Position numbers and translations under genes: made by a program | Source of the DNA: Macrosoma leucophasiata | Lineage: Eukaryota > Arthropoda > Insecta > Lepidoptera > Hedylidae | Assembly (NCBI GenBank): GCA_036365455.1 | Contig: JAWQUS010000027.1 | Coordinates: 20,014,501 to 20,078,500 of the forward strand | Length of the DNA: 64,000 nucleotides | Reading direction: 5' to 3' | The notes under the pieces: generated by a model | The model's database searches: none | Seen by the model: the letters and a program-made list of their open reading frames with translations, nothing else | Told to the model about the DNA's origin: nothing | Shown here: positions 42,252 through 55,000 of the stretch, in pieces | How the letters are laid out: every line of letters begins with the position of its first letter | Position numbering within the stretch: position 1 is the stretch's first letter

Positions 42252-42766
42252 TACTTTACTGCCTCAGTAGTACTACTACTACTACGCTGAGGTCCTAGGT
42301 TCTGGATCGAGGGCTATCAGAAATAAAAGTGTAAAATCCATTATCTCTGGTTCTATTGGGTTATTTTTTTTTCCGCTTACATTCACAGCCCCACATTAGG
42401 TATAAAACTGTGTCGTGGGTGTCGTTGTACACATACAACACATACACAAACACCCAGACCCGAAACAAATATCTGTATGCCTTACAAATATTTGTCCCGG
42501 TGCGGGGTTCGAACCCGCGACCCTTCGAATCAAACGGTCATCTCACACCGCTCGACCAACCGGGTCGTCAATTTGATGGAAGTTAATGGGAGTTGGTAGC
42601 CTCGAAGTTTGGTAATGTGACTGGAGATGTCAATAGGAACGCCAACTGTTACATATGTCAAAACGTATTCGCCGAAACAAGGGTGTTTACATGTATGTTT
42701 GAATGCCTCCATTTACCGTTGCCTACCCGATTGAGAATCAGGATAACAAGCGTGAAGTTACGTAAA
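42252..42766 (+). repeat. SINE-C split by SINE-D
   Basis: tRNA-like head at 42,260-42,330 (CTACTACGCTGAGGTCC, GGTTCTGGATCGAGG) and body at 42,590-42,766 (CTCGAAGTTTGGTAATGTG ... AGCGTGAAGTTACG), separated by SINE-D. Confidence 0.65.
42364..42569 (-). mobile_element. SINE-D (tRNA-derived, intact promoter boxes)
   Basis: On the minus strand: A-box TGGTCGAGCGG and B-box GGTTCGAACCC, both consensus. CCCGGT at the start pairs with ACCGGG after the B-box, so a whole tRNA-like fold is retained. A body with TTTGTGTATGTG and an A-rich end follows. Copy 2 is at 26,953. Confidence 0.8.
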
Positions 42767-42769
42767 ATA

Positions 42770-43395
42770 TTTTTTTTTTATGTATTGGAAGTGGTAATCA
42801 ACGATGCAGTTCACATTGATGTTAAGTGATGACTGCAGCCTATAGACACCCACACAAAGACCAAGGTCAAAATGCAGATGCGTTACCAATCCTGAGGCCT
42901 AAGGTGTTATGCATCTGTGCCGAAAATTACAGGGCCGTACGTTACCACCTGACCGGAACACGATAGTGCTGAACACTACCATTTAGCGGCAAGTATATTA
43001 GGTAATGGTGGTGCCTACGCCTGCAGTGCCGGATGAAGCCGGTGCGGGGCCCGTAGCAAATGTGACCATGGGGCCCTAGAGTTACATTGCCTACTGAAAT
43101 TTAGGATGTAAATAAAACAACATTTACGAAAAGGAATCGAAAACAAATTTAGGGGATTCCCCCTGTAAGTATTGTGGTATTGCCAACTTGCAACATAATA
43201 ATATAGGTACCTATATAATTAGTGGTCAACGCTCCCTTTGAGAATAGCTAAGGTGTATTACATATTTGTGTTTTTTTTTTGGGCACAGGCACGGGGCTCC
43301 CAAAGGCGCGGGGCCCGTAGCATTGGCTACTCCTGCTATATGGCTAATCCGGCACTGTACGCCTGCGAGCTCCATCACTGGAGCTCTACCAACTG
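42770..43395 (-). repeat. SINE-A split by hAT element
   Basis: SINE-A parts 42,770-43,023 and 43,366-43,395; T-run to GAGCTCTACCAACTG. Confidence 0.85.
43024..43357. mobile_element. hAT-type non-autonomous element (334 bp)
   Basis: The 11-bp inverted ends CAGTGCCGGAT and ATCCGGCACTG, with an 8-bp target-site duplication TACGCCTG at 43,016-43,023 and 43,358-43,365, are diagnostic of the hAT superfamily. The interior has two copies of GGGGCCCGTAGCA. No transposase is present. Confidence 0.92.
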
Positions 43396-43415
43396 CTACT
43401 ATTTATAACGAAACG

Positions 43416-43621
43416 ATGATATCGATAGACAGCGGTTGTTTAACCTTATCGGAGTCCTTATGGGCGGTTTAAAAACATCCGACAGCGGGTATGCCACTAA
43501 CCCGGTATCTCCACCAATCTACATTGGAGCAGCGTGGTGGAGTAAGTTCCAGGCCTCCCCCCCCACAAATAGGCGAGAGACTCGTGCCCAGCAGTGGGAC
43601 GTATAATGGGTTTCCATTATA
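43416..43621 (+). mobile_element. SINE-B, 5'-truncated, with duplication
   Basis: The 3' 205 bp, with ATAACGAAACG duplicated at 43,405-43,415 and 43,622-43,632. Confidence 0.9.
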
Positions 43622-43879
43622 ATAACGAAACGTAATCGTGACTAATAGTACTATATACGTAAAATAAAATAAAGTTTTGAAAGATTTGATAGGTATGTGA
43701 TATTTGTAGGGGAAATTTTAATTCTGTTCTGTATTAGTGTTTTTCTTGCAATTTTTATTTTTTCATATTTTCTCAACTTTTAATTATTCCCTGGGCTTCT
43801 AAAAATAGTTCAAAATCAGTTTTAACCAAATCGGTCCAGCGGTTCTCGAGTTTTTTCAAGACTAACGAACAACAATTGA

Positions 43880-44350
43880 TTTTATATCTTAAATATATAT
43901 AAATTACGTGTCACGGTGTTTGTACGCGATGGACTCCTAAACTACTTAATCGATTTTAATCAAACTTTGCACACTGTGTGCAATTTGATCCAACTTAATA
44001 TACTTGCTTATCTAATATACTTGCCGCTAAATGGTAGTGTTCAACACTATCGTGTTCCGGTCAGGTGGTAATGTACGGCCCTGTAATTTCCGGCACAGAG
44101 GCATAAGACCTTAGGCCTCAGGAGTGGTAACGCATCTGCATTTTGACCTTGGTCTTTGTGTGGGTGTCTATAGGCTGCAGTCATCACTTAACATCAATGT
44201 GAACTGCATGCTTGTTTACCACTTCCATTACGTAAAATAAAAAAAAAAACTTGAAAGATAGGATAGCTTACAGTCATGTCAATTTACAGTCGCATAATTA
44301 CGTCAGTGCCTAACCCGTTGCACCCATGCGAAGCCCGTGCGGGTCGCTAG
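43880..44350 (+). mobile_element. Helitron-like element split by SINE-A
   Basis: The 5' part to about 44,000 (AATTACGTGTCACGGTGTTTG, CGATTTTAATCAAACTTTGC) and the 3' part 44,270-44,350 ending GCCCGTGCGGGTCG-CTAG followed by T. Confidence 0.6.
44012..44250 (+). repeat. SINE-A, 5'-truncated
   Basis: Starts CTAATATACTTGCCGC and runs to the A-run; inserted in the Helitron-like element. Confidence 0.9.
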
Positions 44351-44360
44351 TATTATATTT

Positions 44361-44520
44361 TTACTGGTGGTAGAGCTCCAGTGACGGAGTTCGAGGGCGT
44401 AAGCACCACCGCATTACCTAATATACTTGCCGCTAAATGGTAGTGTACAGCACGTGTTCCGGTCAGATGGTAATGTACTTTTCGGCACAGAGGCATAACT
44501 CCTTAGGCCTCAGAAGTGGT
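44361..44520 (+). repeat. SINE-A, head half
   Basis: ACTGGTGGTAGAGC to CCTCAGAAGTGGT, then unrelated sequence. Confidence 0.85.
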
Positions 44521-44788
44521 GTGTGTCCACAATAATATCCCAATAATAACATAATGTAAGATTAATATTGTTTACTTTGTGTTATTATCTGTGGTGTATT
44601 CTTTTTGTTCTTTTATTGGTAAAAAAAATGATTTTGTATTTTCACACCGCTATTCTAAAATGTCCTAATAGTTAATTTGTGGACAACGGGGTTGATTACG
44701 ATCCTTGTAAAATTATGTACCGAGTAATTGTCCTTGTTACTTTATGAGTGTAATTGTTTGTTGTCCTAAATAAACTAAAAAAAAAAAC

Positions 44789-44834
44789 CATCATGCAGTT
44801 CACATCGATGTTAAGTGATGACTGCAGCCTATAT
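44789..44834 (-). repeat. SINE-A, tail stub
   Basis: CATGCAGTTCACATCGATG to GCAGCCTATA. Confidence 0.75.
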
Positions 44835-45016
44835 CGAAGTCAATTGGTGTTTTGATCTGGCGATTTGAAAACGTTGATACATTTTTTATCTCACCAAAAC
44901 ACGGTAGTGTCTATTGTGGTAAATATATTAATCGACTTTTTATGACTAAAACCTGTTGTAGTGTTTACATACTTATATTGTATTAAAATTATCATTTGTA
45001 TTAAATTTATTTGTAA

Positions 45017-45199
45017 CTAGCTGTTGCCCGCCGGTTCGCTCGCGTGGATGTCGTTTTATAAATAACTAAGTAGCCTATGTTCTTTCTCAAAGTCAGCTCT
45101 ATCTCTGTACCAAATTTCATTAAAATCGGTTCAGTCGTTTGGAAATTAAAAGGGAACAGACAGACTTTGACTTTCGCGTTTATAATATTTCTATATGTA
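45017..45199 (-). mobile_element. Helitron-like element
   Basis: On the plus strand it opens CTAGCTGTTGCCCGCCGG, a reversed Helitron end, and runs through AAATCGGTTCAGTCGTTTGG to TATGTATAGTA. Confidence 0.65.
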
Positions 45200-47460
45200 T
45201 AGTAGGGAAGTAGGGATTATCTAAAATCTTAGGACTGGCTTACAATGCGTAATAAGAAATAGTTATTGTGTTAAGAAAAATATTTTTTCTTATATTATAA
45301 CTCCATACCCAAAGCATTACTAACGAAATACCACGCGAAGAGATTTTTTTTCTCCTTCTATTCTTTAGACTCGTGTTATTAAATGTTCGTACTAACACAA
45401 TATTTTTTTACCAATTATAAAATCTTTGTCACATATAAGTCATGTAACTCGCATATGATCATATAGAATATACTATGACCATCTTAAATTATTATTGTGA
45501 CGATTAACCACAGAAGACCGTTTAATCTCATTAGTCAGTCAGTTATTCAATCTTTATTCGCTTGTATTTGTAAATCAGTGCATCATCATAAATTAAGATC
45601 ACCTTTTATTTAAGGAAACTCCTAAAATACAGTCCACTCTTAACACCCTTTCGATAACCTTATAGGTACGATGGGAAAATCATTAATAATACCGACGTGT
45701 AGTGTGTAGACGTCTAATTAATTAATAATGGAAAGCTCGATTAATTGTCAGGTCGAAGAAGTGTATTCTTTACACGAAACTTTTTCTCGTCTTATCATCG
45801 GGTTTAAAATATTATTTCTTTACAAAACATTTATTTTTAATCAACCTTTTTTTTTTATTATAAAACCATACATTAACATCCTGCTATCATTTTCGTTTTA
45901 ACGCCATCTAGTGTCGAACAAATGAGTAAAGTAAGCTCTACGCCGCATAACCTAGGTACTACTTAATACCGATTATTATTCCAAAAAACATTAGGACCAT
46001 TAGTATGATTTATGTCATAAAAATGTTGAGTGATATTTTACTTTCCATATCCATCACATACAGGACCTACGTTAAGTTTTTATTATTGCTCATTATGCAA
46101 TAATATTTTTTTTTTTTTTTTTTTATTTTCTCCTCCACACAACGTAAAGGGCTTTGTCGCTTAGCGACCACATCGCCCAATCGGAAACACAAAAGGTTTA
46201 CACACACAAAAAGAAAACAATTTATACATATTCAATTCCTAGATGAATGCAATAATAATAAAATCGTAGATAGGTATCTGAAAAGTTAGTGTGCTAAAGA
46301 TAAAAAATTATTTAGATACTTTAAATTATTATTATGTGTATCTTTATATCGAGCCTTTTCAATTATTTAATGCCATTTCTTTTTAAATTAATTCTGCATA
46401 TTTAAAATTAAGGGAAAAACTATTTTTAATGATACGATTAATATTGTTTTCGTTGTGTTATTCAGAACTGCGCATTAATTTCGTTATTCAACGCTGACTG
46501 AAGCTAAAGTAATTGTGAAAAGCTATTGATAAAGATTATTTTATGTTTACTTTAGTTCTTTTTATATCCACTACGGCGCTGATTTTTACGGCGCTGATTT
46601 TTATATAAAACTGTTTGAGTTTTATTTTATTATTTGTTGCGCATTAATCAAAACTCGAATATAATATTTATTGAGTGGAATTAATTCTACTAGTTCAATT
46701 CTTTGATGAAATAAAATTTCGAAGTAAAGTAGCGGCGGAACGCCATCTACAGTGAAAATTATGAACAATAATGTATGAATCGAATCATTGTATTATTTCA
46801 TGTTTTTACAAAATGTGTTTGAAATGTAGATATTTTTTAGGATAACCATTTAATGCCAACAGCATGATGTGAAAAATATTTCTAATGGCTTAAATATATA
46901 TTTATTTATAAATTACATACGGAATTTATATACGGAGAAAACGTGTATTATATCAGTTCCGGAAATTGCTCTAATATAATTTCTTTAACTGTTACCAAGG
47001 TATTTTTATAAATAAATTTATTCCTCAAGAATAATCAAGGGAGTAGGTTGCGTTGTATTTTCTTATAAAACATTAAAAAAGCAGACGATAACGTCACAAT
47101 TTAAAATTGTTACCCTAGCGGTGAAACAAAGAACTAATGGCGGAAAAACTTTTTTGTTTGTTTAAACTATGATTATTAAAATGTAACTACAGAAGAAAAC
47201 GATTCGTATTTTCTGACGTATGAAATATAAAAGAGTTCATAATTTAAGATAAATATTTTTATAGAAATTAAGTCAACCTCTATAACTAAAAAATAATTTA
47301 CATAGAGCCTCTACATATCTTAAATTGATAAAAGATTCAATTTAGTTTATTTTTAATAAAAATAAAACCCTTCAAACTCAATTTTAAGCCAATATAATAT
47401 AGTAGTAGTTCCATTTAGTATCTTGATAGTAACCCGTCATCTTTGTAAGGAATAAAACGC
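45200..47460. other. Intergenic, least repetitive part of the flank
   Basis: About 2.2 kb with no SINE-A or SINE-B copy and no exon recognised. A poly-T at 46,108-46,126 followed by GGGCTTTGTCGCTTAGCGAC looks like an antisense LINE tail. ACGCCATCTA occurs at 45,901 and CGCCATCTA at 46,741. An imperfect repeat of CGGCGCTGATTTTTA is at 46,574-46,604. Confidence 0.45.
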
Positions 47461-47670
47461 TATGCCATCCTAGTTCTACTATTCACCGCCAGAGGGTTGC
47501 ATATAAAACAACTTTACTGCTCGACACTTTTTCATGGCATAGTTCCACTACCCGCCGCCAGGGAGTTCCAGATAAAACATCTTTTCTGCTTGAAGTTTAA
47601 TTGCTTAGTTTCACTATTCACCACCAGGGTGCATAATAATAAAAGATAATAAAAGATCTTTACTGTTTGT
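47461..47670. repeat. Three degenerate about 70-bp tandem units, CTCF-like core
   Basis: Units at about 47,461, 47,537 and 47,602 share TAGTTC/TCACTA, then CACCGCCAGAGGG, CGCCGCCAGGGAG or CACCACCAGGGTG, then ATAAAACA and TTTACTGC. The shared core resembles a CTCF-type site. The cluster lies about 1.3-1.5 kb upstream of the AGMO start. Confidence 0.5.
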
Positions 47671-47855
47671 CCTTTTCTTCTTGGTTTGAAATCATCTAAG
47701 TTAATAGGGACTAGGCTAGTATGACAATATGATATTGGTCATAGTTGAAATTCGTACATGGAAAGGGAGCACAATAAATTACTACCGTATCAATGTTTAT
47801 CATTTTCTTAAAGTAGACTTAAAAGATTAAAAAAAAATAGCAACAGAGTTTTTAA

Positions 47856-47937
47856 TTCGAGCGGGATTTGATGTTTCGAGTTCTCGATCACTAATCCACA
47901 CGCTTTACTACTAAGCTACTGAAACCTTGCATTTGTG
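47856..47937 (-). repeat. tRNA-like remnant
   Basis: On the minus strand TTTCAGTAGCTTAGTAGTAAAG resembles the head of the tRNA-like element at 58,500. The B-box part is degenerate. Confidence 0.4.
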
Positions 47938-47961
47938 ATCGATCCGAGTTTTTGTAACTAA

Positions 47962-48123
47962 GGTGGCAAACAAGCATGTAAGTCATGAACTGCAGCCTTT
48001 AAATATCTACACTAAAGAGGTGAAAATGCAAATTCCGTTGCCACTTCTAAGACCTAAGTTGTTATGTCTCTGTGACAGTTATTACATTACTACCTAACCG
48101 GGACACAATAGTGCTGAACACCA
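47962..48123 (-). repeat. SINE-A, second subfamily, partial
   Basis: GGTGGCAAACAAGCATG to ATAGTGCTGAACACCAC, well diverged. Confidence 0.75.
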
Positions 48124-48357
48124 CAAAGATCTTTATCCTTAAAAATCAATGAGTCCGTAATATTAATGAAATCACAATTCTTAGAAAAGCGCTACATTAC
48201 ATTTTCAGCCATGATTATGTTTCAAATTTTCAAAACTTTATTTCTGACGAAATATTTTAATTAAGGATCTCTTCGTAAAATTCAACATATATTTTCAATT
48301 TAGTAACATATATCGAAGCCTCTACTAGTCAAATACAGAATCACACTCTAATTTCAA

Positions 48358-48481
48358 GTCATAGGAATCAGCGTGCATGTATAAAGATAATGATGAAGGT
48401 AGAGGAGGCACAGGAGGTGTGTCAGGACTGAGATACCTGGCACTCCACACTCTCTGCCTACCTGGTGTGAAGATACATACT
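48358..48481 (+). repeat. RTE LINE 3' end, diverged
   Basis: ATAGGAATCAGCGTGCATG to GTGAAGATACATAC. Coding frame disrupted; older than the copies at 18.4, 27.8 and 57.3 kb. Confidence 0.75.
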
Positions 48482-48880
48482 GTAATTTTATTGGTTCCAA
48501 TAAAAGTTAAATCTAACTAAACAAAAGAAAGTTGGTTAAGAAGTTTGACGCTCCTCGTGGGACTAGCCGGGAAAAAATACGAGTATACTAAAACTAAATC
48601 ACCGTGGAATGTTAATACAATTAGCATCAATACCTGCATTCTAAACAAGTTTTAAATTAACTCCTAAAAAGTTGCACTTGCAAAGCCCACCCCTATATAC
48701 ATAACAGGGGTGCTACTGAATCAGTTGTAAAGCAAAACCCAAACCAACCCTCAATTAGACAATGACAAATTACGCAATACTGTAATGTATAGAATTTTTC
48801 ATTCAAACCGCGGTGAAACGATTGCACAACCTCTTAAAAATTATTGAAACTTGTTAACTAATTGATAAAACGACAACGGG
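48482..48880. other. Upstream flank of AGMO
   Basis: Unique-looking A/T-rich DNA directly upstream of the core promoter. No repeat recognised. Confidence 0.4.
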
Positions 48881-48917
48881 TATAAATACGCAGGTGCAAA
48901 CTGCATCAGGCATCAGT
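48881..48917 (+). promoter_or_regulatory. AGMO core promoter (TATA plus initiator)
   Basis: TATAAATA at 48,881-48,888. Arthropod initiator TCAGT at 48,913-48,917 (A 34 bases downstream of the first T) or TCAG at 48,906-48,909 (A 27 bases downstream). Either predicts a leader of only about 20-30 nt before the ATG at 48,937. Confidence 0.6.
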
Positions 48918-48936
48918 GTTTGGGAGTCTGTGAAAA

Positions 48937-49077
48937 ATGGAGGCTAACTTGAACAACGGTTCCGCTTTGCCCAGTGCTGGCGAATTTGTTAAGGGTCTCG
49001 GCCGCATGTTCTATCTGGTCGATCCGAAGAGCACGCAATTCGAAAACACCGATGAAGTTCCCAATTTCTATGTGCAG
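48937..49077 (+). CDS. AGMO: AGMO exon 1 (residues 1-47)
   Basis: Starts MEANLNNGS and includes GRMFYLVDPKSTQFE, which lines up with the MLFYTMKPSETSF region near the human N-terminus. Ends after VPNFYVQ; donor CAG|GTTAGT, phase 0. Confidence 0.9.
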
Positions 49078-52000
49078 GTTAGTTACATTTACTAATGAAG
49101 TCTTAATTATTTGTTTATATTTTGACTCTACAATTTAGTGTTATTTTATTATTTTCCTCTGCCATATGACATGTGTAAGGGTTTATCAGCTCAAGATAAA
49201 TCTCATCACATGAGAAATGACTTATTTGATCCCATTAATGAGTTATTTTTATATCGTGTTCAACCACTAATGGAAAATTATTTAAGAATACAAATCTTCT
49301 GCTATCAGCTGTAATGATTTTAGACATTATGTTTGAAAAACATAGTAATTATCTCAATTTTGTTATTCGTTAGCTATAGACGTGTCTTTTGGTATCATTG
49401 GTATAAGCTATAAACGCATAATTTCTATTGTTTCACCTTTTTAAATACCTATAATTTTTTAGTGATGATCTCAAATAAAAGCTTTTTTGCTTGTTTTTTC
49501 TGAGTTTATTACAAAATAATCGGTATGCAGTTCAAGTTTATATACGTCTAATAAAATGAATGGTTGTATGTAATGTACAATATTACAACATACTGAATTC
49601 GTGAAATTTATTGATACATAACATGTAATTAATTCACTTTGTCTTAGAAAGAAAATTAGAACTTAAATTCAATTGCTATTGAGAAGGATTAATATTAATT
49701 TTTTAAAGATAAATTTCTTTCTCTAATCACTTTGTTTGGCGTGTTTGAGCAAAACTTCGATATATTCAAAACTACCTGCATATATGTTTATATATTAACG
49801 TGACAGACAAAGGGAATTAAAAAAAAACAAATGAAAAATTTTAATATATTTTATTTCAGTCATGGCCCTATTTCTTCATGTTCATGTTACTGGAGCACAT
49901 CGTGTTGAAGCTAAAAGGAAAGAGGGGGATCCGACTGAGTGATGGCATCACCAGTATATCCAATGGACTGTTTTTGGAAGGTGGAAGGTATGTTGATTAA
50001 TCTTCTAATGCTACAACCATATATTTTCGTGCCAGAAAGGTGTAGTGGTAGGGTTACGCTTAGTATAATACAGGGAGAACATTATTGATTAAATAAACTT
50101 AAACACAACTTCACGCCTGCGTTCTTTTTTTTATGTACTGGAAGTGGAAAACAAGAATGCAGTTCACATTGATGTTAAGTGATGACTGCAGCCTATAGAC
50201 ACTTACACAAAGACCAAGGTCAAAATGCAAATGCGTTACCACTCCTAAGGCCTAAGGTGTTATGCCTCTGTGCCGGAAATTACAGGGCTGTACATTACCA
50301 CCTGACCGAAACACGATAGTGCTGTACACTACCATTTAGCGGCAAGTATATTAGGTAATGCGGTGGTGCCTACGCCCGCGAGCTCCGTCACTGGAACTCT
50401 ACCACGAGTAAAAGTTCTAGGGGGTGGGCAAAGTTTAGTGCATTCAATCATGCGTACAAGCAAACATCCACGGTTCACTAGTTAAGTTTCCTATGCCGTG
50501 GAGAGCTGCCATATTGACGAGCCTCCAAACACATTACCAAACCCAAGGATAGCAAAAGAAAACTACCGAAAAGCGGAAGAATTCCAAAAGCATTTACCCG
50601 CTGACTCACGAATCGAACCCAGGAGCCCAGGCAGCAGTGGCTTGCTACTACGAAACTACGTAGACAGTAAAGTATGATTGTATGTGCTACGCTCTGTTTG
50701 CTACGAGCGAGGCCCGGTACTAAAATTATACATCAATAAATATTATTTATTTAATTACGGCAGCAGCCTAATAGTAGCAGGCCATTTCTACTATGCTGGG
50801 ATACTGGGTTTACTCCCCATTTCGAGAAGCAAGATCTATTCAATATGTCAATCTGGGAGTTTGGTAATGTACTTGGTGATATCAAAAGACTCGCTTACAA
50901 TGTAACAAAACGTAAATAACAAATCGTATATGTTTTTCAAGCAAATTCTTATCCTTATTCTTTTTGAAAATACAAGTATGAAGTTGTTATTGTTTAAATT
51001 ATTATAATATTAATTATAATAAATACAACTTAATGTGCTACGGATTTCTCGTAATTCGAATTTTAGGGATAGGACCTCTACGTATCTGCGTAGAAGTCAC
51101 CGTCTACGGAAAAAAAAAACGTAGCGTACTGCTCAATGCTATTTCCAATTTGTCACCTTATTGGTAACTTATATATCAAAGTTTGTACAAGATATTTAGG
51201 TACAGGTTTTTTGACGTGACAACGTCTTAAATTAGGTTGCGGCTCGGAGTCACTCATGAAAAAGTGTAACGCCCGGTAACGTAACGATGAGTCACCGAAC
51301 TAGAGAGAGGCCTGCCAGACCGGCGAATGCCTTTCTACCGAGAAAAAGACGTTGTCACGTAAAATCTTCGCCCGTAAAACCGACTTTACAGGCAACCAGT
51401 TTTTTTAAACTGGTATGTACACATCGTCACGCCTAATTACCACCAAGTGTCAACCGCACTTATGAATTTCATTGCAAAAACAATACATAGAACTCAATAA
51501 AAAACAGAAGAAGTGTGTGACTCTATTGACAACAAACCTCTGCCTACTGATTCGAATAAATAAGGACGAGAAGTTATATAGTGCTTAACAAACATCGTAC
51601 ATTATTATTTATTTTGCGACCACTTGTTGCGTGTTGCCTCTTTTTTGGGTTTCCTGAAACATAATGCAAAAAAAAAAGAAATTAATATTTTACTAAGCCG
51701 AACAAAATAAATCGAAATTATACATTATGTTCGTAATTGAAGAAATAAGTAGTACTTTATTTAAAATGTTTTGAAAATTGACATAAATATTCCTAATTTA
51801 ATTTATATTGGGAAGAAAGGAAATGAATTGGAAATGAGTTGGGAATAATATTGCTAAGGTTGTATGCTGTTAATTAAAAATGCCAAACAATAGTTTATTT
51901 TATTAATGACTGAAAAATAAAACAACTGCAACATTTTTTTGCAATAGCAATATCTTCGATGGTTCAAGAATAGATGACGCTCAAGTTAGTGAACAATTAT

Positions 52001-55000
52001 AACCACTTACGAAACGTATTGATAGAAAAAAAAAATATATTAAAAGTGTTATTGAAACTTATTATACAAATCTGATCTGGAAAAACAGTGTAGAAACTCT
52101 CCCTTTTTTGTTAATGTTAACATAATAATATCTGTTATTATTGACTATCTCCATTCTTTTAAATTATAATATGTATTGTCAAATGTTACTCGGTAAAAGA
52201 TAACAATAAATATACTTAAATTTAAAATAAAATAGGTACCTAGGAAACTCAGCTAGGAAATAAATTATGCACAATAAATTCAAAACCTTCTATCGCCTTC
52301 TGTTTTCAGTGGTATCTAAGTGCTGCCATCTATTGTAATTACATTTTTATGATAAATAGCTACTAGGCTAGGTATCTTCTGTAGTCTGCTAGCTGGTTGC
52401 TGAATTTGACTTCATTCACAGAGGGAGCTTTATCCCTCATTCCAGGAAGGACTTATAATCTCGCTTCCATATCTAATTAGCGCCATCTATTGGTATTATA
52501 AAATGAATAACTTGTAATATGTTTTTAGTTCCCTTAACACCCGCTGCGGCGCTGATATTTTTTATAAAATGACATATCTGCATTACCTACTCAATTTCTA
52601 TTCGGACCCTGCACTACTAGAATTTCAGTAGTTATGTGGTAATTCTAACAATTCATTAAAATAACTACTTAATTATATTAAATGCGTGGGATTAACCGGG
52701 TAAATAATATATTTTATGTTATAATAGTAACAAAAACATACAGCTCACATTAATAGTACATAAGTAAGCATAATAAAACATGTAAAAAAACAGACATTTC
52801 GATAGATGCGCTGCCAATCCTGAGGAATAATGCCATACACTGTTATGGCTTTATAATACCACCATGCTGGAACATGACAGTAACGATCACTATAATTTTA
52901 GTAGCAAGTAGATTAGGTAATTTTGTGATGTCTTCCCCCTCGAGCTCCGTCACTGAAGCTCTGGCACCAGTAAAAATATTTTTTATCTTTCTGCCGTTTA
53001 CTTAAAATTTGTCACCCTTTTGAATTTTTCCAGGCGTAATACTTAACACTAATTTATAGCGTTATTACGTCAGTGTCTAGAAGGATTACACTTTCAAGTG
53101 TTAGAGACTGCGTAGAATGCAAACTGCCCTTGCAAATTACCACCTCTTGCCCCGATTCAATCCCTGTGTATGACGGGTATGTAGGTATGTAATATGGAAT
53201 TTTGTCAATTGGCTCGCTGCGTGTCAAATGGGACTAACAAATATATTACCAGGAATTTGGTAAGCAAAGAAAACATTACAACACTTACTGCTTTTTAGGG
53301 AAAATAAAGACGTGAAAGTTTTAAGTCTACAAAATTACAAATGAGAGTATTTATACCTTTCCATAAGTAGTGGGTTATCCACGAAGAATAAGTCGACGTT
53401 TAATAAATTACGTCCGTTCCAGAAATATGTTTATTCTTCATTTTTGGAAATATCTAATTTTCCCATGATTCGTTCACCAACGCCCATGTCTGGAATATAG
53501 AAGAAATAAATTTAAAAATCAAATTTCACTTCTCTTTGTTATCTTATCGTTAATTAACCTACATACTTATTCTGACAAGATGAAAATATTCAATTTTATG
53601 CCGTATCGATAATGACCGTCAATTTATCACTGACATATTTGCCGGTTACCGGTTGCCGGTGACTCGACAAACCTGTTTTTATAATATTTTTATAATTTCT
53701 AAATTACTTTTAATATAACAATTATACCTTTTATAAATTTGTACCCTACGTACGAATAACATAATTATTTATACATCATTTTTTATAATAATAATAATAA
53801 TGGCAACCCATTATACGTCCCACTGCTGGGCACGAGTCTCTCCCCTTTTTTTTTTTGGGGGGGAGGCCTGAAGCTAACTCCACCACGCTGCTCCAATGCG
53901 GATTGGTGGAGGTGGGTGGGTTAGTGGCCAACCTACTGTCGGATGTTTTTCAAACCGCCCCATAAGGCCTCCGACAAGGTTTAACGACTGCTATCCATCG
54001 ATAGCAACCGGGACCGACGGCTTAACGTGCCCTCCGAAGCACGGAAACGCGCATTTAATTTGCCACTAGCGGTCACCCATCACACTACCCGACCGCGCCC
54101 GTAGTGCTTAACCGAGCAGATCGCTTACGATCTACACCAGCCGCTGGGCCATGCGCGCTTCATTTTTTCCATACCTATTATTATGAAATTGAAATGCAAT
54201 ATTTATTATTTATTTTAACTTAAGAGTTGTGTTTGTCTAGGTTATCTTTTTACTAAAAATATTTCTAAACAGATTATAATTTCAAATTTCTTCTCATTTT
54301 CGATTTCTTGTACTTCCGATACTCGAATTTACTTTTATGTCATAAAATGTATAGACTTCTATCAAGTATCGATAGTGACCGGCAACGGTTTTGTCACCGA
54401 CACGCTTGCCGGTTACCGGCGGCCTGTGACCGACCAAACCAGTTCATTACAAAACCTTTATTAAATTATTAAACCTAAACACTGCAATCTTAATAGTCAT
54501 TTTTTATAAAAAGGTTTGATAAAGTGATTTATCTGTATAAGTTTTAATTTGCTACATTTGATTTGGGTATTTATTTCACAAAAAAAGTTCACCTTTTTCG
54601 GCTTTGGAGTTTTTTTTTAAATCGTTTTTTTATACAGACATTAAAACAAGACAACAAAGTTATACAAACATTTTAAAACAAGATGTACCTAACATTATCT
54701 ATCAATTTTTACTTCAGATATATTTTATCTATGAAATTTTTATAACTTTATATTTATGTATGTATTTTGAGAATTAAGTGTCTCGAGAGAACAAGAATGC
54801 TAGATTTAAATCAGTCAATATCCCTCTATAACTGTGCTCACCATAATTCTTTAAAAGTCTTACCTTATATTCTTCTTCAACTTAGTAATTCGGCTGAGTT
54901 GTATTTCTTCTTTGCATTATTAAAATTTCATTCTCTTGCCAGAAAGTCTGAAACCTAGTTAAAAGAACCATTAATATCGCAAATTGGTACGTGACCCTGT

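Noticed and set aside
42364..42569. tRNA gene on the minus strand
   Set aside because: A and B boxes are intact, but the same unit with the same downstream body recurs at 26,953, so it is a SINE head.
49980..49987. Alternative exon 2 donor seven bases upstream (AAG|GTGGAA)
   Set aside because: It would break the phase with exon 3; the donor AAG|GTATGT at 49,988 keeps the frame and is a better match.
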